64,000 bases of DNA from positions 1-64,000 of the forward strand of contig CAYLUQ010000010.1 in the NCBI GenBank assembly GCA_964386915.1, read 5' to 3'. The notes beneath the pieces are model-generated. The model searched no databases, was not told where the DNA came from, and saw nothing but the letters and a program-made list of their open reading frames with translations. Every line of letters starts with the position of its first letter. Positions within the stretch are counted from its first letter, which is position 1. Below are positions 25,513 to 34,037 of the stretch, piece after piece. This DNA is from JADHMP01 sp964386915 (GTDB lineage Bacteria; Bacteroidota; Bacteroidia; Flavobacteriales; Flavobacteriaceae). A program made the position numbers and the translations under genes.

Positions 25513-25715
25513 GTTCAGAAGGTGCTTCGTGTTGAAGAGAATAGGGAATTTGGTGAAAATCCAAAACTGTACCCGCAACTGTAAAGCCTAACGGTATATC
25601 CCTTTTTATTGAATGCTTATACCACTGTCTTTTTTTAAGATGGGAAGGTCAATAAAAAGAGGCCAGTCAGGAGACCTGCCTTCTTAACATTATTTCGCTT
25701 CGGGATTAGAGTGAA
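25513..25715 (+). promoter_or_regulatory. Cobalamin (B12) riboswitch
   Basis: The conserved core is readable: AGGGAATTTGGTGAAAATCC, then ACCCGCAACTGTAA, a long variable arm, then the B12 box GCCAGTCAGGAGACCTGCC at 25661-25680. A GC-containing hairpin with a CTTCGGGAT loop (about 25694-25715) follows and ends about 15 bases before the receptor ATG, placed to act as the expression platform. B12 binding is expected to reduce expression of the TonB-dependent receptor downstream. Boundaries are approximate. Confidence 0.93.
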
Positions 25716-25730
25716 AATAAAGATATTAGT

Positions 25731-27590
25731 ATGCGAGTTTTTTTTGGCTTCTTGCTGTTACCTATGTTTTTATTCAGCTTTCAGCAAGCCCTGATGGTGC
25801 AAGATTCTTTGGCTACACAAACACAACCTCAAGTTTTAGAGGAAGTTGTAGTAACGGATAGTAGATTTCCATTTAAGCAATCCCAAAGTGGCAAAAGGAT
25901 TAAAAAAATAACGCAAACCACTCTTCGCAATTTTCAAGGGATGGATTTAAGTGACCTCTTGAGTTCCCTTGCAGGAATTGAAATGATTGGTGAAGGAAGT
26001 TACCCCGGACAAAACAAAACCCTTTCTCTTAGAGGAGGAAGAAACCGCCAAGTGTTAATTTTGATTGATGGCGTTCGTGTTTCGGATCCGTCGCGCATAG
26101 ACAATGACTTTAATCTCAATTTTTTACCCCTAGCCAATATAGCCTCTATAGAAATTATGAAAGGAGCATCCAGCACCCTATATGGAAGTGCAGCGGCTAC
26201 TGGTGTCATTAACATTTCAACCAACCCCTTGCAAAATGGTTTTCACACTAGTATTCAAAGCAGCGTGGGTTCATTGGGGGCACACAATCAAAATAGAAAT
26301 TCATTAGATCGATTTCAAAACGCGATTGCAATTCAAAACGGTACAGAAAAGTGGGGGTTGTCTTTGCAAGCTGCCCATCTTTATGCCGATGGTATGAGTG
26401 CCGTGATTGGGTCAGAGCAAGATCCCTTTTTACGCTATCAGTGGGAAGCTAAAATAAAGCATCAACCCAACTCTCAATTCAATTGGGGCTTTACATTTGG
26501 TCATCATAATATTGAGTCTGCTTATGACAATAGTTTTCCCCTTGCTGATGCCGCTTTTGAATTATTTACTAAAATGAATCGTATTCAGCTAAACAGCGAT
26601 TATAGCTATGGAAAAGGGAGGTTTTCTCTCCGTTCGGGCTATCAAAAAACAAGGCGCAATTTTAAAAGCGATTATCCCTACGAAACGCTTAGTGAAAACA
26701 GTACTTTTGATTTGTTTCATACCCGCAATTTTAAAGATAAATTTTACACGGTTATGGGCTTGCAATGGCAACAAAACTATGCTGCTTTTGATGCCTTTCC
26801 CACTAGTCAGCAAACCGATTTTTACGCCAATGTGGTCTCGCAATTTTCTACTGCTTTTAGAATCAATTCTGGACTTCGGTGGAACCGACACAGCACCTAC
26901 AACAATCATTTCACCTATAGTTTCAATCCGTCTCTCTTAGTGGTCCAAAAGAATGAGTTGCAATTAAAAATTATGGGAGCTGCCAGTAGTGCCTTTATTG
27001 CTCCTAGTCTCTATCAACTATTTGATCCCTATGCTGGAAATATAGATTTAACACCTGAAGAAAATCAATCGTTTGAAGTGGGCCTTAGTCTTGATGCTCC
27101 AAAGTTTTCAGGCGGCTTGCTGTATTTTGGTCGCCTAGAAAATGCTGCCTTGGTATATGATATGCTTTCCTATCGCTATGCCAATGGTCCAGATAATTTG
27201 TGGTATGAGGGAATTGAGTTTGATTTTGATGCAGCCCTTTCGGATACAATAAGGTTCGAATTTCAATATCTTTTTACCACCACCGCTACGGGAGATCTCC
27301 GTTATTTGCCCAAGCACGCAACCCTATCCCAATTACAATATCAATTTAATTCTACCACCTTTTTCCACTTAAATTGGCAAACCAAAGGAAAGCGTTTGGG
27401 CCTAGATAATAAAACTTTGCTTGACGGCTATCAACTCCTAGATTTTCATATTCAGAAACAGCTTCCTACATGGAAAGTTGATACCTCTCTACGGGTCACA
27501 AATGTGTTTAATGTTAACTATGTTCAACTGGAGGGCTATGCCACACGGGGTCGAAACTTTATGTTGGTCTTGCGCTATGCACCCTTCTAA
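25731..27590 (+). CDS. TonB-dependent outer-membrane receptor, BtuB-like
   Basis: Outer-membrane receptor of 619 residues for TonB-driven uptake, most likely of cobalamin because a B12 riboswitch lies directly upstream. After a signal peptide, a TonB-box-like stretch EEVVVTDSR and the plug domain (SLRGGRNRQVLILIDGVRVSD, then IEIMKGASSTLYGSAAATG) are visible, followed by a beta-barrel ending in a terminal aromatic residue (LRYAPF). Length matches BtuB-type receptors rather than the larger SusC type. It is convergent with the S41 protease gene (4-base overlap). No BtuFCD genes are nearby. Confidence 0.9.
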   Translation: MRVFFGFLLLPMFLFSFQQALMVQDSLATQTQPQVLEEVVVTDSRFPFKQSQSGKRIKKITQTTLRNFQGMDLSDLLSSLAGIEMIGEGSYPGQNKTLSLRGGRNRQVLILIDGVRVSDPSRIDNDFNLNFLPLANIASIEIMKGASSTLYGSAAATGVINISTNPLQNGFHTSIQSSVGSLGAHNQNRNSLDRFQNAIAIQNGTEKWGLSLQAAHLYADGMSAVIGSEQDPFLRYQWEAKIKHQPNSQFNWGFTFGHHNIESAYDNSFPLADAAFELFTKMNRIQLNSDYSYGKGRFSLRSGYQKTRRNFKSDYPYETLSENSTFDLFHTRNFKDKFYTVMGLQWQQNYAAFDAFPTSQQTDFYANVVSQFSTAFRINSGLRWNRHSTYNNHFTYSFNPSLLVVQKNELQLKIMGAASSAFIAPSLYQLFDPYAGNIDLTPEENQSFEVGLSLDAPKFSGGLLYFGRLENAALVYDMLSYRYANGPDNLWYEGIEFDFDAALSDTIRFEFQYLFTTTATGDLRYLPKHATLSQLQYQFNSTTFFHLNWQTKGKRLGLDNKTLLDGYQLLDFHIQKQLPTWKVDTSLRVTNVFNVNYVQLEGYATRGRNFMLVLRYAPF

Positions 27591-29083
27591 AAAGGCAAAT
27601 GAATTCTTTCGTCTATTAAAAGTTGTCTTTTTTGGGTCAGTGGATCGAGCAATTGAAGTTCATTGTTCCATTCGGCCTTAGGATAAGTGGATTTTGCCGT
27701 ACCCGAAATTTGGTCTAAAGCAGCTTTTAGAAAAGGTTCTTGCTTATTGCCCAGCGGTTGTAAATTTTTAATATCCTCCTCAATTTCAATATCGGGTTGT
27801 AAGCCATTGGCATAATCGGCATTGCCATCTTTGTTCGATACCTTAAAAACAATGGGAAGCATTACATACTTGTGATCAGGATTCTTAGTGCCTTCATTGT
27901 CAACATAATCGTAAACGGTAATCGAGCCTACATTTTTGCCGGTAGTGGCTTCGCCAATTTGAATCACTTCAATGTAAGGTTTAAGGCCATTAATGATCAA
28001 TTCACTAGCAGAGGCAGTTTCTCTCGTACTCAAAATGAATATTCGATTTAAATTCAAACTATTAATAGCCGATCCATCAACTATTTGATCGGTAAACCGA
28101 TCGATAATACTTTCTGGATTGCGTTCGTTCCAATAGGAATCGAGTTTGGAATTCCATTTTTGTTTGGCAAACACCTCGTCGGTAAATTGGCCCGTGATCA
28201 TGGAGGCTAAATACACACAATTTTGAACAGATCCCCCTCCGTTATAGCGTAAATCGAGCACCAGTTCTGTTATGCCGGCATTTTGCAAACGGCCAAAGGC
28301 ATCGTTGAGGCTTTCATTGGCACGGGCTAAAAATTGGTTATACATCAAATATCCCACTTGAGTTCCGTTGACGTCTATCACCAATTCTTCTTGAATAGGG
28401 TTACTTTCAAAATTTTCAATTTTGGTGAGGCTAACATTCACTCCGTTCGCCTCCAAACTGCCCTCTACAATGGAGGCCATATTGAGGGTATAGGTCAATT
28501 CGTCGCCAAAAAGCAAGGTTCTGTAATTGTCTATGGTAAGGGTAGTGCCGTTTACTCCAACAAAAAAATCACCTCGTTTAATGTTTTTTGAAGCAGCATC
28601 AGAATCTTTTAAGATATATTTTACATAGCCTACCAATTCATCACAATTGGCACAGGCGTAGAGCAAAGAAAACTCTAAACCATTGCTCGCTTGGGTTCCA
28701 TCGAGCACTTGGTTAAATTGGTCGTAGTCATCACTAATCACACTAAAACGATCATCTTCGTGTTTAAGGCTTTCAAAAAAGGCCTTGGGCTCTGGATTGT
28801 CATTTATATATTGGGCATAGGTCTGGTCGTTATTGAGCTTACTATCAGCCAAAGCAGGGACACTACTTTGCCAATAATAAAAATAATTCAAGCCTTGCCA
28901 AACAAAATCACTCACTTGTAAATCACCTTCTAAACTAATGGCAACGTCATCGGTGTCTTGGTTGGTGCCAGAAGTATCAATCAAGGGCGTTTCTTCTATG
29001 GGAGCTTCCTTGGTGCAACCAAAGGCAAACAGGACCGCCAATGATACACAAGCTAGGCCACAAAATCGAACGGTTCTTTTCAT
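27587..29083 (-). CDS. S41 family C-terminal processing protease, lipoprotein
   Basis: Exported serine protease of the S41/CtpA group, 498 residues. A lipoprotein signal ends in the lipobox FAFGC; an acidic linker follows, then a divergent PDZ region (about residues 110-215) and the catalytic core with LVLDLRYNGGGSVQNC, the nucleophile Ser in STRETASASELIING and the general base Lys in GEATTGKNVGS. It would work in the periplasm or on the outer-membrane surface. Divergent from the second ECF sigma unit; this pairing recurs in Flavobacteria, so a common stress role is possible (inference). Confidence 0.9.
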   Translation of the reverse strand: MKRTVRFCGLACVSLAVLFAFGCTKEAPIEETPLIDTSGTNQDTDDVAISLEGDLQVSDFVWQGLNYFYYWQSSVPALADSKLNNDQTYAQYINDNPEPKAFFESLKHEDDRFSVISDDYDQFNQVLDGTQASNGLEFSLLYACANCDELVGYVKYILKDSDAASKNIKRGDFFVGVNGTTLTIDNYRTLLFGDELTYTLNMASIVEGSLEANGVNVSLTKIENFESNPIQEELVIDVNGTQVGYLMYNQFLARANESLNDAFGRLQNAGITELVLDLRYNGGGSVQNCVYLASMITGQFTDEVFAKQKWNSKLDSYWNERNPESIIDRFTDQIVDGSAINSLNLNRIFILSTRETASASELIINGLKPYIEVIQIGEATTGKNVGSITVYDYVDNEGTKNPDHKYVMLPIVFKVSNKDGNADYANGLQPDIEIEEDIKNLQPLGNKQEPFLKAALDQISGTAKSTYPKAEWNNELQLLDPLTQKRQLLIDERIHLPF

Positions 29084-29202
29084 ATCTTTTTTTAGGGATT
29101 TTCAATGTCTAAAAGTATAAAATACTAATTAGTTATCTTTAATTTTAAGCTTTCTTGTTACAAAAAAATGAGTCCCTCGTCTGAATAATATAGTATTAAT
29201 CT

Positions 29203-29721
29203 ATGCATTTGACCTTGAATGAGTCTTTATTAAATGAATTGCTTCCACTCAAGAACAAGCTATTTCGGGTAGCTAAACGACTTCTGGTTTCTAAAGAAGA
29301 AGCTGAAGACGCCACTCAAGAAATTTTGTATCGACTTTGGAATATGGAAGAAGCCCAAAGGGCCAAATTCAACAATTTGGAGGCCTATAGTATCACCATG
29401 ATCAAGAATTATTGCTTGGATCGCCTAAAGTCAAAACAAGTGCAACAAACGGTTTCTGGTGAGCTTCCTCAAGCTGCCGTACCCGCTTCACTTAGCCAAG
29501 CTGTTGAACTTAAAGATGCGCATCAATGGGTAGCTAAAATAATCAATAGTCTCCCCGAAAAGGAGCGTATTATTGTGCAATTAAGAGAAATTGAACAATA
29601 TAGTTTTAAAGAAATTAGTGCTGTTGTAGAGATGCCCGAAACGAGCGTGCGGGTTTATCTTTCTCGTGCTAGAAAAAAAATTAGAACGGCATTTTTAAAA
29701 ATAGATAGGTATGGACTTTAA
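29203..29721 (+). CDS. ECF-type RNA polymerase sigma factor
   Basis: Sigma-70 family factor of 172 residues: region 2 with LLVSKEEAEDATQEILYRLW and SITMIKNYCLDRL, region 4 with SLPEKERIIVQLREIEQYSF and TSVRVYLSRARKKIR. First gene of a three-gene plus-strand unit, overlapping the next gene by 11 bases. No clear TAnnTTTG box is seen in the 119-base gap before it; a small dyad AGTAT-aaa-ATACT at 29114-29126 lies there. Control by a sigma-specific promoter, perhaps its own, is possible. Confidence 0.9.
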   Translation: MHLTLNESLLNELLPLKNKLFRVAKRLLVSKEEAEDATQEILYRLWNMEEAQRAKFNNLEAYSITMIKNYCLDRLKSKQVQQTVSGELPQAAVPASLSQAVELKDAHQWVAKIINSLPEKERIIVQLREIEQYSFKEISAVVEMPETSVRVYLSRARKKIRTAFLKIDRYGL

Positions 29722-30148
29722 ACATATGAGCCATTTATTAGATCGCTATTTTGAGGGAGAAACCACTCGAAAGGAAGAAGATTTGATACGGAATTTTTAT
29801 CTGAAAAATAAAGCCTTGCCCCCAGATTTGGAACAATACAGGCCTTTATTTTTGTATTATCATCAGGCTAAAAAAGAAGAATTTCCCACCTATAAGCCAA
29901 AACGAAAAAGGGTGGCTATTCCGGCAATGGCATTTGGTTTGGTTGTGTTAATTGGAGTGGCATTGACCTTTCAAACACTAAATCCATCGGCCTCTGAAGA
30001 AGAATTGAATCAAGCAGCTGCTGAACAAGCGCTAGAAGATTTTAAAACTAATTTTACCTTGCTATCAAAAAACTGGCAAAAGGGCACCACCTCTGTACAT
30101 TATTTAACCTACTGGGATGAAACAACTAAAGAATTTATAAAAGAATAA
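29711..30148 (+). CDS. Single-pass membrane protein, putative anti-sigma factor
   Basis: Unnamed 145-residue protein. The N-terminal cytoplasmic part (SHLLDRYFEGETTRKEEDLI) resembles the short helical start of many Bacteroidota anti-sigma-like proteins, where YFEGETS-like text recurs. One membrane helix lies at about residues 77-95 (VAIPAMAFGLVVLIGVALTF), followed by a short periplasmic tail. It overlaps the sigma gene and is 2 bases from the DUF4252 gene. Anti-sigma function is inferred from position and topology. Confidence 0.65.
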   Translation: MDFKHMSHLLDRYFEGETTRKEEDLIRNFYLKNKALPPDLEQYRPLFLYYHQAKKEEFPTYKPKRKRVAIPAMAFGLVVLIGVALTFQTLNPSASEEELNQAAAEQALEDFKTNFTLLSKNWQKGTTSVHYLTYWDETTKEFIKE

Positions 30149-30150
30149 AA

Positions 30151-30711
30151 ATGAAAAAAGCGTATTTAATTTTACTGTTTTGTAACACCCTGTTACTTCC
30201 GGCTCAATCCATTTTTGATGTCTATGCCAACAACGAAGAAGTATCCTATATTTCCATTAGCCCTAAAATGTTTCAAATGTTGGGTAAAATGAGTGTATCG
30301 AGCTCAGACCCTGAGGCTGAAGAGTTTCTCAAAATGGTGCAAAGCATCAAAAATTTTAAGGTCTTAATATCTGGAAATGTTACCATTAGTGATGAAATGA
30401 TGCAATGGGTAGAAAAGCAGGTTTTTGAAAAACAACTTGATGAACTCATGACAGTTCGCGATGTGGATGCTGACATTCATTTTTATGTGAAGGAAAGTAA
30501 CCAAGAAGATTTGGTAGAACAATTGATCATGTTTGCCTTCAATAAATCGGGAGCAACTAAGTTGCCCATAGTGAATGGCAAGCAAGTAGAAAGTGTCCTT
30601 ATGCTTTTGGAAGGTGCTATAGATTTGAATCAAATTTCTAAACTGACCGAAAAAATGGACTTACCCGGTGGTGAACAGTTGAAAAAGGCGGGCAAAAATC
30701 AATCGCTTTAA
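30151..30711 (+). CDS. DUF4252 domain-containing exported protein
   Basis: Exported protein of 186 residues with a signal peptide (AYLILLFCNTLLLPAQS) and the DUF4252 pattern: EEVSYISISPKMFQML, then a FKVLISGN strand and an ADIHFYVKES strand. DUF4252 proteins are Bacteroidota-specific, often encoded with ECF sigma factors, and have no assigned activity. Here it is the last gene of the unit (2 bases after the anti-sigma-like gene). It ends 9 bases before the convergent purB gene, with no obvious terminator between. Confidence 0.85.
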   Translation: MKKAYLILLFCNTLLLPAQSIFDVYANNEEVSYISISPKMFQMLGKMSVSSSDPEAEEFLKMVQSIKNFKVLISGNVTISDEMMQWVEKQVFEKQLDELMTVRDVDADIHFYVKESNQEDLVEQLIMFAFNKSGATKLPIVNGKQVESVLMLLEGAIDLNQISKLTEKMDLPGGEQLKKAGKNQSL

Positions 30712-30720
30712 AGCCGAACC

Positions 30721-32064
30721 TTAAATGCCGGTATAGTTAAAAGGCGAAATTCTTTTGAGTTCTTCCTTTACTGACAAGGAAATTTCTAGGGTTTCAATAA
30801 ACTCTTCAAAAACAGTTTTTGTAATAGGGCCGTGGGTTCGTGTTAATCCCTTTAGGGTTTCATAGGGGTTGGCATGTCCTTCACGTCTTAAGATGGTTTG
30901 AATGGCTTCGGCTACTACTGCCCAATTGGCTTCCAAATCAGCATCAATTTTTTCTTGAAACAAGACCAATTTTTGCAAGCCTTTAACCGTAGATTTTAAA
31001 CCGATTAGCGTATGCCCAAAAGGCACACCAACGTTTCGTAGCACGGTGCTGTCTGTCAAGTCACGTTGCAATCTAGAAATGGGAAGCTTAGCAGCTAAAA
31101 ACGAAAACAAAGCATTAGCCATGCCCAAATTTCCCTCCGAATTTTCAAAATCAATCGGGTTCACTTTGTGCGGCATGGCAGAAGATCCCACTTCATTAGG
31201 ATTGATTTTTTGCTTGAAATAATCCATTGAAATGTACTGCCAAAAATCCCGATTGAGATCAATGATTATCGTATTGATTCGTTTGATATTATCACAAAGA
31301 GCCGCAAAGGCATCATAATGTTCAATTTGTGTGGTGGGAAAAGAATGGTGTAAACCAAGATTTTGTTCAACAAACTGTTGTCCAAAAGCTTTCCAGTCCA
31401 CCGCCGGATAGGCAACAAAATGTGCATTGAAATTGCCCGTAGCGCCACCAAATTTGGCCGCATGAGGCAGTTGTTGCAACAGGTTTAGTTGTTGTTTTAT
31501 GCGTTCAGTAAACACTTCAATTTCTTTCCCTAATCGAGTAGGGGAGGCCGGTTGCCCATGCGTTCTAGCCAACATGGCAACCTCTTTATGTTGTTCGGCC
31601 AAATCTGTTAAAACATCAAGAAGTAATGCTAATTCGGGGAGGTATATTTTTTCGGTTGCTTCCTTAATGCTAAGGGGTATAGCCGTGTTGTTAATGTCTT
31701 GTGAGGTGAGTCCAAAGTGGATAAACTCTTTGTATTGTTGAAGCCCAAGCTTATCAAATTCATTTTTTATGAAATATTCAACCGCTTTCACATCATGATT
31801 GGTGGTGTTTTCAATGTTTTTGACTTCAAGGGCATCGTCTGCACTAAAATGCTGGTAGATATTGCGCAAATCTTCAAAAAGGGTAGCGTTGAAATCCTCC
31901 AACTGAGGAAGAGGAAGTTCACAAAGGGCAATAAAATATTCAATTTCTACACGCACGCGATATCGAATGAGTGCTTCTTCAGAAAAAAAGGGGGCTAAGG
32001 CTTTTGTTTTGGCTCTGTAGCGTCCGTCAATGGGCGAAATTGCATTTAGTGCGGTGAGCAGCAT
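30721..32064 (-). CDS. purB: Adenylosuccinate lyase
   Basis: Purine enzyme acting twice: SAICAR to AICAR + fumarate, and adenylosuccinate to AMP + fumarate. The 447-residue protein has the superfamily signature GSSAMPHKVNPIDFEN containing the catalytic serine loop, the TSQDINNTA motif and the ARTHGQPASPTRLGKE motif with the conserved His. It has a full Bacteroidota promoter immediately upstream (32082-32112) and is a single-gene unit. Length is normal for the PurB branch found in E. coli and Flavobacteria. Confidence 0.97.
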   Translation of the reverse strand: MLLTALNAISPIDGRYRAKTKALAPFFSEEALIRYRVRVEIEYFIALCELPLPQLEDFNATLFEDLRNIYQHFSADDALEVKNIENTTNHDVKAVEYFIKNEFDKLGLQQYKEFIHFGLTSQDINNTAIPLSIKEATEKIYLPELALLLDVLTDLAEQHKEVAMLARTHGQPASPTRLGKEIEVFTERIKQQLNLLQQLPHAAKFGGATGNFNAHFVAYPAVDWKAFGQQFVEQNLGLHHSFPTTQIEHYDAFAALCDNIKRINTIIIDLNRDFWQYISMDYFKQKINPNEVGSSAMPHKVNPIDFENSEGNLGMANALFSFLAAKLPISRLQRDLTDSTVLRNVGVPFGHTLIGLKSTVKGLQKLVLFQEKIDADLEANWAVVAEAIQTILRREGHANPYETLKGLTRTHGPITKTVFEEFIETLEISLSVKEELKRISPFNYTGI

Positions 32065-32081
32065 AGACTTGATTTAAAGGG

Positions 32082-32112
32082 CAAAGATACGTTGAAATTG
32101 AGGGCTTCCAAA
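32082..32112 (-). promoter_or_regulatory. Promoter of purB
   Basis: On the minus strand, TTTG (32112-32109), 19 bases, then TATCTTTG (32089-32082), ending 17 bases before the purB ATG. It lies just after the end of the upstream HEAT-like gene. Confidence 0.82.
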
Positions 32113-32113
32113 A

Positions 32114-32671
32114 TCATTTTTTAAAAATGGATCGCAAACTAGCACGGAGTCCCGCAGAGGGATTGACTATTTGATTTTGAGCAAAATCAGAAAGGTTTTC
32201 TTTCACCCAAGGATATTCTTTTTGAAAGTGTATCAAAATCTTAATAGCAAAAGCAAGTGTGGCGGTTTTGCTGGGCAATAGCAACCAATCAAAACACAGG
32301 CTGATGATTTTCTTTTTTTGGCGTGTAGTGAGTGGGTTGTTTTGAGCTTGCCACCGCACATAGTGAAATAAAATTTTAGACAGTGGCCGCTTACTAGATT
32401 CTGAGGTGATTTGGGGTAGTTTATCTAAAAAATGATAGAAATAAGGCTGCAATCTGTCGATGTTCTCCAAAAGCACCAATTCTAGAACCCAAGCAGCTGC
32501 TTGATGCAAACGACTTTTTTGGGGTTGCAAGGCCCAATTCAATAAATTAATAAATGTTTCGGGATTATGGGCCACCCATTTTGCTGCTTGCTCACGTTCT
32601 TTTCGAGAGGCTTTTAACGACAACAAAAGGGCATGAAGTTTTTCAGAATTGAAGGACTCGATATTCTTCAT
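32114..32671 (-). CDS. HEAT-like helical protein of unknown function
   Basis: Unrecognised 185-residue, all-helical protein without a signal peptide. Repeating helix pairs (WVAHNPETFINLLNWAL; AAAWVLELVLLENIDRL; WLLLPSKTATLAFAIKILIH) suggest HEAT/ARM-like folding. Genes like this are commonly found directly upstream of purB in Flavobacteria. It overlaps the exported carboxypeptidase-regulatory-like gene by 29 bases, so the two are co-expressed. No catalytic motif is seen; a protein-binding role is the safest guess. Confidence 0.6.
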   Translation of the reverse strand: MKNIESFNSEKLHALLLSLKASRKEREQAAKWVAHNPETFINLLNWALQPQKSRLHQAAAWVLELVLLENIDRLQPYFYHFLDKLPQITSESSKRPLSKILFHYVRWQAQNNPLTTRQKKKIISLCFDWLLLPSKTATLAFAIKILIHFQKEYPWVKENLSDFAQNQIVNPSAGLRASLRSIFKK

Positions 32672-33395
32672 AGCACTTGCTGATGGCTTCTAAGATCTGG
32701 AGGTCGTTGGCTTGCTGGATGAAGGCATCTGAATAGCTGCAATTGATTAAAACTTCATCAATAGATTCTCGATCAAGTTGCAAAAGTTGGACTAACACTT
32801 GTCGGTCAAATTTGGAGGCCAAAAGATTTTTAATTTCCTCGTCTTCCCGCATTTTTTTAAGTCGTCTCATTTGTTGCGGATTTTTTCCAAAAAGATTGTG
32901 AAGAAAATCGGCGGGATTAAACAGGGCACCAAGGGTTTTGTTTAGGGCTCCTTTGTTGTTGTTGCGAGCTTCATAGCCACCGTTGGGAAGCCCTGGAATG
33001 CGATAGCGTTGCGCCGCATTGATGGGTACATTTCTAGCATCAATATCCAAAAAGCCAGTTAGTTGATAGGGTTTCACAATAATTTCTTCTAGGGCAAAAG
33101 CCAGTTCGGTCATTTTAAAAACGGCATTCCCAAATTTTACCATGTCGTTTGTCACGGCAATTTTTAAGGGCTTAAAACCTAAGTAGGTGAGATAGAGCGT
33201 ATCTTTTGGTGTTGCTGGAATTTCAAAAACCCCTTGGGCGTTTGTAATGGTTCCCACCACTTGCGTAAGATTTAAAATATGCACACTAGATAAAGGTCGT
33301 CCCGTACTTTCGTTTTCCACAACGGCCTTAAAGGTTTCTTGACTAAACCCTAAGGAAGTCAAAAGCATCAAAATGTAGAAAAGGCGTTTCTGCAT
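32643..33395 (-). CDS. Carboxypeptidase-regulatory-like domain protein, exported
   Basis: Exported protein of 250 residues. After a signal peptide (LFYILMLLTSLGFSQ), residues about 20-105 form a CarboxypepD_reg-like beta-sandwich (AVVENESTGRPLSSVHI, GVFEIPATPKDTLYLTYLGF), the domain often found at the front of TonB receptors but here without a barrel. A charged helical C-terminal half (QQMRRLKKMREDEEIKNLL) follows. Likely periplasmic or surface-associated; function unknown. Overlaps the HEAT-like gene downstream. An inverted repeat TTATGCAA/TTGCATAA lies just upstream (33405-33440). Confidence 0.72.
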   Translation of the reverse strand: MQKRLFYILMLLTSLGFSQETFKAVVENESTGRPLSSVHILNLTQVVGTITNAQGVFEIPATPKDTLYLTYLGFKPLKIAVTNDMVKFGNAVFKMTELAFALEEIIVKPYQLTGFLDIDARNVPINAAQRYRIPGLPNGGYEARNNNKGALNKTLGALFNPADFLHNLFGKNPQQMRRLKKMREDEEIKNLLASKFDRQVLVQLLQLDRESIDEVLINCSYSDAFIQQANDLQILEAISKCYEEYRVLQF

Positions 33396-33404
33396 GCCAT
33401 AAAA

Positions 33405-33440
33405 TTATGCAAAATGAGCCAATAGACTATAATTGCATAA
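33405..33440. repeat. Inverted repeat TTATGCAA / TTGCATAA
   Basis: Two perfect 8-base arms 20 bases apart in the 51-base gap between rdgB and the exported protein gene. The half-site has the TTATGCA core also seen at 2276-2289 and within 4107-4128. It may be an operator or chance; no T-run supports a terminator. Confidence 0.35.
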
Positions 33441-33446
33441 GATTAA

Positions 33447-34034
33447 TTATAAATAGGATTTGTTTTCTTGGAGAAAGTGGATCATTTTCTGAACCGCTTT
33501 TGCTCGATGACTTATTTCATTTTTTATTGAAGCAGGAAGTATCCCAAAAGAATGTGCATAGCCCTCGGGTTGGAAAATAGGATCATAGCCAAATCCGCCA
33601 TTCCCCTCTGGAGCACTCAATATTTGACCCCTAACCGTTCCCTCAAACCTATATTGTTTTTCCTTTAGTAACAAAACAATTACGGTTCTAAATTGGGCCT
33701 TCCTTTGAGTATGAGGCTCCATAGCTGCCAGTAGTTTGGCAATGTTTTGAGCATTGTTTTTCTCAGGCCCCCCATAACGGGCCGAAAAGACCCCTGGGGC
33801 ACCTGCTAAAGCGTCAACTTCCAGTCCGCTGTCATCAGCAAAACAAGCAAGCCCATAGTGTTTTTTGACATAATTAGCTTTGATAAGTGCGTTTTCTTCA
33901 AGGGTTTTTCCGGTTTCGGGAATATCGTCATGACAGTCCAATTCCGCTAACGAAACCAACTCAAAATCATTGGGAAGTAAGGGTTTAATTTCTTTAATTT
34001 TATGTTCATTATGGGTGGCAAAAACCAATTTCAT
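33447..34034 (-). CDS. rdgB: Non-canonical purine NTP pyrophosphatase (RdgB/HAM1)
   Basis: House-cleaning enzyme hydrolysing dITP, ITP and XTP to monophosphates, preventing their incorporation into DNA and RNA. The 195-residue protein shows FATHNEHKIKEI at the N terminus, the metal and active-site region ETGKTLEENALIKA, FADDSGLEVDAL and the base-binding GGFGYDPIF. All key acidic residues are present. It follows rlmH on the minus strand by 3 bases, so they form an operon. Confidence 0.95.
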   Translation of the reverse strand: MKLVFATHNEHKIKEIKPLLPNDFELVSLAELDCHDDIPETGKTLEENALIKANYVKKHYGLACFADDSGLEVDALAGAPGVFSARYGGPEKNNAQNIAKLLAAMEPHTQRKAQFRTVIVLLLKEKQYRFEGTVRGQILSAPEGNGGFGYDPIFQPEGYAHSFGILPASIKNEISHRAKAVQKMIHFLQENKSYL

Positions 34035-34037
34035 AGC

